From Candidatus Iainarchaeum sp. (GTDB taxonomy: Archaea > Iainarchaeota > Iainarchaeia > Iainarchaeales > JAAZKV01), in NCBI GenBank assembly GCA_028690725.1, contig JAQVAR010000037.1, positions 1 through 7,585 on the forward strand: a stretch of 7,585 bases of DNA. Direction: 5' to 3'. Below, in pieces: positions 5,601 to 7,585 of this stretch. Position 1 is the first letter of the stretch. Every line of letters begins with the position of its first letter. Under the pieces are notes generated by a model, which saw only the letters and a list, made by a program, of their open reading frames with translations, was not told the DNA's origin and did not search any database. Made by a program: the position numbers and the translations under genes.

Positions 5601-7468
5601 AAATTATTTCCGACTATTCTTGAATGAATACTAAATCTTAATAATAATATTTGAATATCTCTTAACAATTCAATGTTTTTTGCTTTTAATGATACTGATC
5701 TATTACCTCTTCCTTTGCTGAAAACACAACCATCTGCTTCAAACAACCATTTCAAAAATTCTGCAACAACTTTGTTTCCAGATTCTAATATTTTTTCAGG
5801 AACTCTTTTTTTTCTTAAAAAAATCAGGTTTTGTGCTATATCTGTTGAATGTATTCCTATTCTATGTAAAGGTATTTTTCTTCCTTTATCAATTTTTATT
5901 GTTAATGAAGGGTTTATTCCAAAATTTTTTTTACAAATATTAATTAATTTTGGCACAAGATCTTTTTCGTCTTCTGATACTACAACATATGCTTCCTTTT
6001 TTCTAATCCAACCATCACCAAGCATATAACCAATTAATCCTGCTAATTCAGGAGTTATTTTTTTTGGTAATTTTCCTTTGAATTTTGGTCCCAACTTTCT
6101 TGGTTTTAATTTAAAATCAGTTTCAATTAGTTTTGTTATTGTACAAGGAATATAATTTACTACTGCTACTTTATCATTAATTTTGAATTTGTCTAGTCTT
6201 CGCCAAACTCTTTTTATTTCTCCATCAACTTTTTTTAAACACAATAAAGGATGGTCATATGTTCCTTTAATGCTTTTACCACTTTCAGTAATTATTTCCA
6301 TAATTTTTTTTTTCTTGTAAGAAAAAAATGTTGTTGCTTTACTCCTCTTTTTTGCTCCTTCTCCTGTTAAAACTTGTAAATCAATTTTTTCAAGATGTTT
6401 TTTTCCTAAATTCTCAATTTTTTTTATTGCACCATTACCCATTATTACTCTTTCATCACCGATTAAACAACCAGGATCGCCAATTAATAAAACGTGAATG
6501 TTTCCTCTTATTTTTTGATCATTTGGAAGATTTTTTGTTACTCCTCCAAATAATTGTAGTACAATACTTTCTTTTACTATTTCGTGTCCGTATATTGCTG
6601 GGGCTATACTAGCAGTAAGTTTTTCAAAAATGCCTTCTTCTTTTGAAAGAAGTTTTATCTCTTCTGCTTCTTCTTTGCTTATATCAACTTCATCAAATTC
6701 TTTTTGAGTTTCTTCTAAATAATTAACGTCAATAAATCTTCCATAAATAGTTTTTTTGTCTTTTTGTGGTGGAATTAAACGCAATATTCCAACAAAAGCT
6801 GTTTTATCACCAGCACTAACTTTGTTAACCAAATCATCACTAACATATGCATCAATATAAACTGCTTGTTCGCTTCCCTTTAATTTTTCTAATGGTTCTT
6901 GTATTTGTATTTTTTGATAATCAATAAAATCACTTTTTTCTTCAACCAAATCAAAATCTCTTGAATGACACTCACACATATTAGGCATATTTATTTTTTG
7001 TTTGTCTTGTATTATTTTGTAAATATTTCCACATCTTTTGCACTTCCAAACTGCTGTTTGTAATTTTGGTAATACGTCAGTTATTTGTCTAACTAATCCT
7101 TCAACACAAATGAGTTTTCCTAAGTGTTCTGAACCAATATCTTTTATATTTGGAATTCTGTCCTTTGGTAAATTTGAAAATCTAATATGTGGTTTAAATT
7201 CATCAACATTTAATGATGGGATATTAATTTCTTGTATTGCTATTGTAGCAGAATCAGCAACAGAATCAGGGTTATCTAATAATTCGTCTGCAAGAACAGG
7301 ATCAAATTTTTCTAATACTTTGAAATCTATTATCAAACTTTTCCTATCAGGATATGCTTCTACTATTTTTTCAATTTCCTTTTTGTATTCAGAATTAAAA
7401 AAATCTTCAAATCTTTCAACAAAAGGACTTGATTCTTGTTTTTCAATTTCTTCTAAATTTATTTCCAT
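2669..7468 (-). CDS. mcm: Replicative DNA helicase MCM precursor with two inteins
   Basis: The 1599-residue precursor becomes a 703-residue helicase after removal of residues 334-701 and 732-1259. MCM is the hexameric ATPase that unwinds DNA at archaeal replication forks. The N-terminal domain has a helical part (about 1-110), a zinc site (Cys143, Cys146 and Cys165, Cys167) and an OB-fold part including DYQKIQIQEPLEKLKG (183-198). The AAA+ domain begins near TASIAPAIYGHE (285-296). Walker A is GDPG (330-333) joined after splicing to CGKSQLL (702-708, Lys704). Walker B is CMADELDKM (Asp1291, Glu1292), sensor 1 is Asn1335 in AAANP, and the arginine finger is Arg1360 in LISRFD. TARQLEGLVRLSEA (1467-1480) is the sensor 2 region, and a winged helix occupies about 1520-1599. 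All ATPase residues are present. GTGGT shortly before the ATG is at best a weak ribosome site. The reading frame is uninterrupted. Confidence 0.97.
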   Translation of the reverse strand: MEINLEEIEKQESSPFVERFEDFFNSEYKKEIEKIVEAYPDRKSLIIDFKVLEKFDPVLADELLDNPDSVADSATIAIQEINIPSLNVDEFKPHIRFSNLPKDRIPNIKDIGSEHLGKLICVEGLVRQITDVLPKLQTAVWKCKRCGNIYKIIQDKQKINMPNMCECHSRDFDLVEEKSDFIDYQKIQIQEPLEKLKGSEQAVYIDAYVSDDLVNKVSAGDKTAFVGILRLIPPQKDKKTIYGRFIDVNYLEETQKEFDEVDISKEEAEEIKLLSKEEGIFEKLTASIAPAIYGHEIVKESIVLQLFGGVTKNLPNDQKIRGNIHVLLIGDPGCLIGDERVIMGNGAIKKIENLGKKHLEKIDLQVLTGEGAKKRSKATTFFSYKKKKIMEIITESGKSIKGTYDHPLLCLKKVDGEIKRVWRRLDKFKINDKVAVVNYIPCTITKLIETDFKLKPRKLGPKFKGKLPKKITPELAGLIGYMLGDGWIRKKEAYVVVSEDEKDLVPKLINICKKNFGINPSLTIKIDKGRKIPLHRIGIHSTDIAQNLIFLRKKRVPEKILESGNKVVAEFLKWLFEADGCVFSKGRGNRSVSLKAKNIELLRDIQILLLRFSIHSRIVGNNLMIRRGNEIKKFGQKIGFVSKKKKEKMNIAIKEAEKHARFKQQRSEKIVKIIEHGLENVYDIEVPEKHRFIANGIISHNCGKSQLLQATTNIAPKSIYISGKTTSGVGLCVAPETIIQNDSGFKTIKEFVENNFVGKGKEEIHNCYSNNFSKESFTLGDDLKLKKGEISKIWRIKAPKKMFKIKSNFGKELSLTPNTALIRIKNGEINWIKSSELEEGDFVATARKLLSSKEEMKYSIELLSKNPNIKIANNISKQIKEITNDLIKQKKYKNLEDIAKNIGKSRDTIYAIRNEKFYHGISIKNFVKLGLESGRTYKELSKSITRVFITHGKEINIPKTTNNKKLAYITGLLIGDGSIYSQDNSKQIRLYNISKEILETYDKYIEELFNIKTEKYVQKGVGVRRISSEIVFILLKEFGLNEKKINNKISHFASSTKMLKYVLQGIFDTDGYVSKNNSSHIGISTISKELAQTTQLSLLKFGVISKIRERKLAGRISRGKNIVVTSKHNQFVLEIRGENKNNFRKQINFNVKEKKESLKKIIIEKNNPNLDIIPELGELLNNKKIKWEYKSGKLCPSRKKLLELSKKTNDLYLSKIAQSDLIWEKIVSKEEFIPEYEYVYDFTIEETHNFVANGFITHNTASAVKDEFGEGGWTLKAGALVLSSGGICMADELDKMDPNDRSALHEAMEQGMISVAKAGIVSRFKADTTMLAAANPKFSRFDKFQPFLEQINLPASLISRFDLFFMIRDVLDKTQDINIATHILNTHQSGEKIRQSKQTGKPLTKEEKENIDKITKPPVDSDLLKKYISLARQKCFPVLSGESMQKIIDFYVGLRDQGRNEGNYAATARQLEGLVRLSEASAKIRLKDVVELEDAERAIRLVRRSLEETVTDPETGKIDIDIVTSGLTHSKQNAISVTLKIIKDAMAEGIDMVPIEQVITEGMEKGLDESKINSALEDLEKKGEIYKPRHHFVKPTKKH
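3692..5275 (-). mobile_element. Intein 2 of MCM, with LAGLIDADG endonuclease and HTH-like insert
   Basis: This 528-residue intein spans precursor residues 732-1259, with junctions SGVGL | CVAPET and GFITHN | TASAV. Splicing residues are Cys732 (position 1), block F VYDFTIEETHNFVANG (1239-1254), penultimate His1258, terminal Asn1259 and Thr1260 as +1 nucleophile. Block B reads LTPNTALI (815-822), so the usual TxxH histidine is a threonine (Thr819). The endonuclease has KLAYITGLLIGDGSIY (965-980, Asp976) and VLQGIFDTDGYV (1062-1073, Asp1070), both acidic residues present. Between block B and the endonuclease, about 875-950, is a helical insert with an HTH-like stretch LEDIAKNIGKSRDTIYAIR. Another helical region (about 1155-1230) precedes block F. 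It is larger than intein 1 because of these additions. The position matches the second known MCM/CDC21 intein site. Confidence 0.94.
5276..5365 (-). other. Middle extein of MCM: 30 codons isolated between the two inteins
   Basis: These 90 bp encode precursor residues 702-731. They start CGKSQLLQ, with the Walker A Lys704 and Ser705, and end SGKTTSGVGL. This is the only helicase sequence between the inteins. Both ends are splice junctions, so this short peptide must be ligated on both sides. The strand corresponds to the SGKxSSxxGLTA region of other MCM proteins, which is why the boundaries can be placed with confidence. Confidence 0.93.
5366..6469 (-). mobile_element. Intein 1 of MCM, in the Walker A loop, with LAGLIDADG endonuclease
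   Basis: This 368-residue intein spans precursor residues 334-701, with extein junctions GDPG | CLIGDE at the start and IISHN | CGKSQ at the end. Splicing residues are Cys334 (position 1), block B GTYDHP (Thr403, His406), block F VYDIEVPEKHRFIANG (681-696), penultimate His700, terminal Asn701 and Cys702 as +1 nucleophile. This is the class 1 pattern. The homing endonuclease has LAGLIGYMLGDGW (475-487, Asp485) and FLKWLFEADGCV (571-582, Asp579), so both metal-binding acidic residues are present and mobility may be retained. A basic stretch (about 626-670) follows it. The site, just before the x-K-S of the P-loop, is one of the known MCM/CDC21 intein positions. The junctions are confirmed at codon level: TGT at 6467-6469 and AAT at 5366-5368. 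Confidence 0.95.
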
Positions 7469-7497
7469 TTATACCACTAAAGACTGTTATGTTTTAG

Positions 7498-7504
7498 TTT
7501 ATAA
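7498..7504 (-). promoter_or_regulatory. TATA-like box for mcm
   Basis: TTATAAA on the minus strand is centred about 33 bp before the mcm ATG at 7468. Archaeal initiation about 25 bp downstream would fall near 7475, giving a leader of only a few nucleotides. The box is nearly symmetric (TTTATAA on the plus strand), so it could also serve rightward transcription. However, its spacing to the plus-strand ATG at 7521 is only about 20 bp. Confidence 0.5.
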
Positions 7505-7520
7505 GCCCTTTTCAACTTTC

Positions 7521-7585
7521 ATGCCAGGCAAAAACTCTTTTGTGTGGGAGAAAAAGAATTCTTACAATTCTCTATTTAATAAGCA
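7521..7585 (+). CDS. Possible start of a divergent gene (runs off the right edge)
   Basis: An ATG at 7521 opens a frame that stays open to the window end, 21 codons plus two bases, beginning MPGKNSFVWEKKNSYNSL. I do not recognise the protein. In favour is a head-to-head position with mcm across a short AT-rich gap holding a TATA-like box. Against it are the short length, no Shine-Dalgarno, a TATA spacing slightly short for a leaderless start, and unusually many G/C-ending codons (GGC, AAC, GAG, TAC, AAG) compared with every other gene here. The alternative is the 3' untranslated end of a minus-strand gene just outside the window. Confidence 0.25.
   Translation, partial: MPGKNSFVWEKKNSYNSLFNK
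7551..7573 (-). terminator. Possible hairpin plus T5 terminator, minus strand
   Basis: On the minus strand, GAATT and AATTC (7570-7566 and 7560-7556) flank a 5-base loop GTAAG. The stem can extend by three weaker pairs, and TTTTT (7555-7551) follows. All three minus frames have stops close to the right edge. This would suit termination of a minus-strand gene ending near or beyond 7585. It competes with the plus-strand ORF explanation for the same bases. The stem is short and A/T-rich, so chance is possible. Confidence 0.28.

Noticed and set aside
3900..6612. Plus-strand open frames opposite the two inteins (for example 4746-5168, 5673-6029, 6328-6612)
   Set aside because: Same reason: the minus-strand frame has clear intein and endonuclease motifs, while the plus-strand products have none.
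2669..7468. Possibility that the mcm gene is a fusion or assembly artefact because of its 1599-codon length
   Set aside because: The extra length is exactly accounted for by two inteins with proper junction residues, and the joined exteins give a continuous MCM sequence.
1..7585. CRISPR arrays, insertion sequences, tRNA or rRNA genes
   Set aside because: No regularly spaced repeats, no transposase or terminal inverted repeats, and no cloverleaf or rRNA-like segments were seen. Gaps between genes are all under 120 bp.

Overview
The window looks like chromosomal DNA from a low-GC archaeon. It encodes archaeal-type translation initiation factor 2 beta, a DUF424 protein (an archaeal family), a single archaeal-type MCM helicase and an archaeal presenilin/SPP-type protease. 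Genes sit very close together, promoters look TATA-like with little or no leader, and codons are strongly A/T-ending. A compact DPANN-type lineage (Woesearchaeota/Pacearchaeota-like) is a reasonable guess, but the window has no marker that proves it.

Layout, left to right. 1-206 (-): start-containing part of a DUF424 gene, cut by the window edge. 232-663 (-): aIF2 beta, in the same transcriptional unit as DUF424. 664-700: a 37-bp divergent promoter. 701-1219 (+): a VTT/DedA-type membrane protein. 1220-1633 (+): a small nucleoside 2-deoxyribosyltransferase-like protein whose ATG directly follows the previous stop. 1634-1683: AT-rich gap between convergent genes with U-rich termination tracts. 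1684-2592 (-): presenilin-like intramembrane aspartyl protease with all three signature motifs. 2669-7468 (-): a 1599-codon mcm gene, about 60% of the window, interrupted by two in-frame inteins. 7469-7585: a promoter region and either the start of a divergent gene or the end of an unseen one.

The main object is mcm. Intein 1 (368 aa, 5366-6469) is inserted inside the Walker A P-loop (GDPG | CGKS). Intein 2 (528 aa, 3692-5275) lies only 30 extein residues further on (GVGL | TASAV). Each carries a LAGLIDADG homing endonuclease with both catalytic Asp positions present. Removing both leaves a 703-residue helicase of ordinary archaeal MCM length with Walker A, Walker B, sensor 1, arginine finger and C-terminal winged helix in order. 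Active helicase therefore requires two protein-splicing events. Intein 2 also lacks the usual block B histidine and carries an extra helix-turn-helix-like segment.

The other genes are housekeeping (translation initiation) and membrane functions. Nothing in the window is a defence island, CRISPR array, transposon or RNA gene. I see no wholly new multigene system; the most unusual object is the doubly interrupted P-loop region of the replicative helicase.
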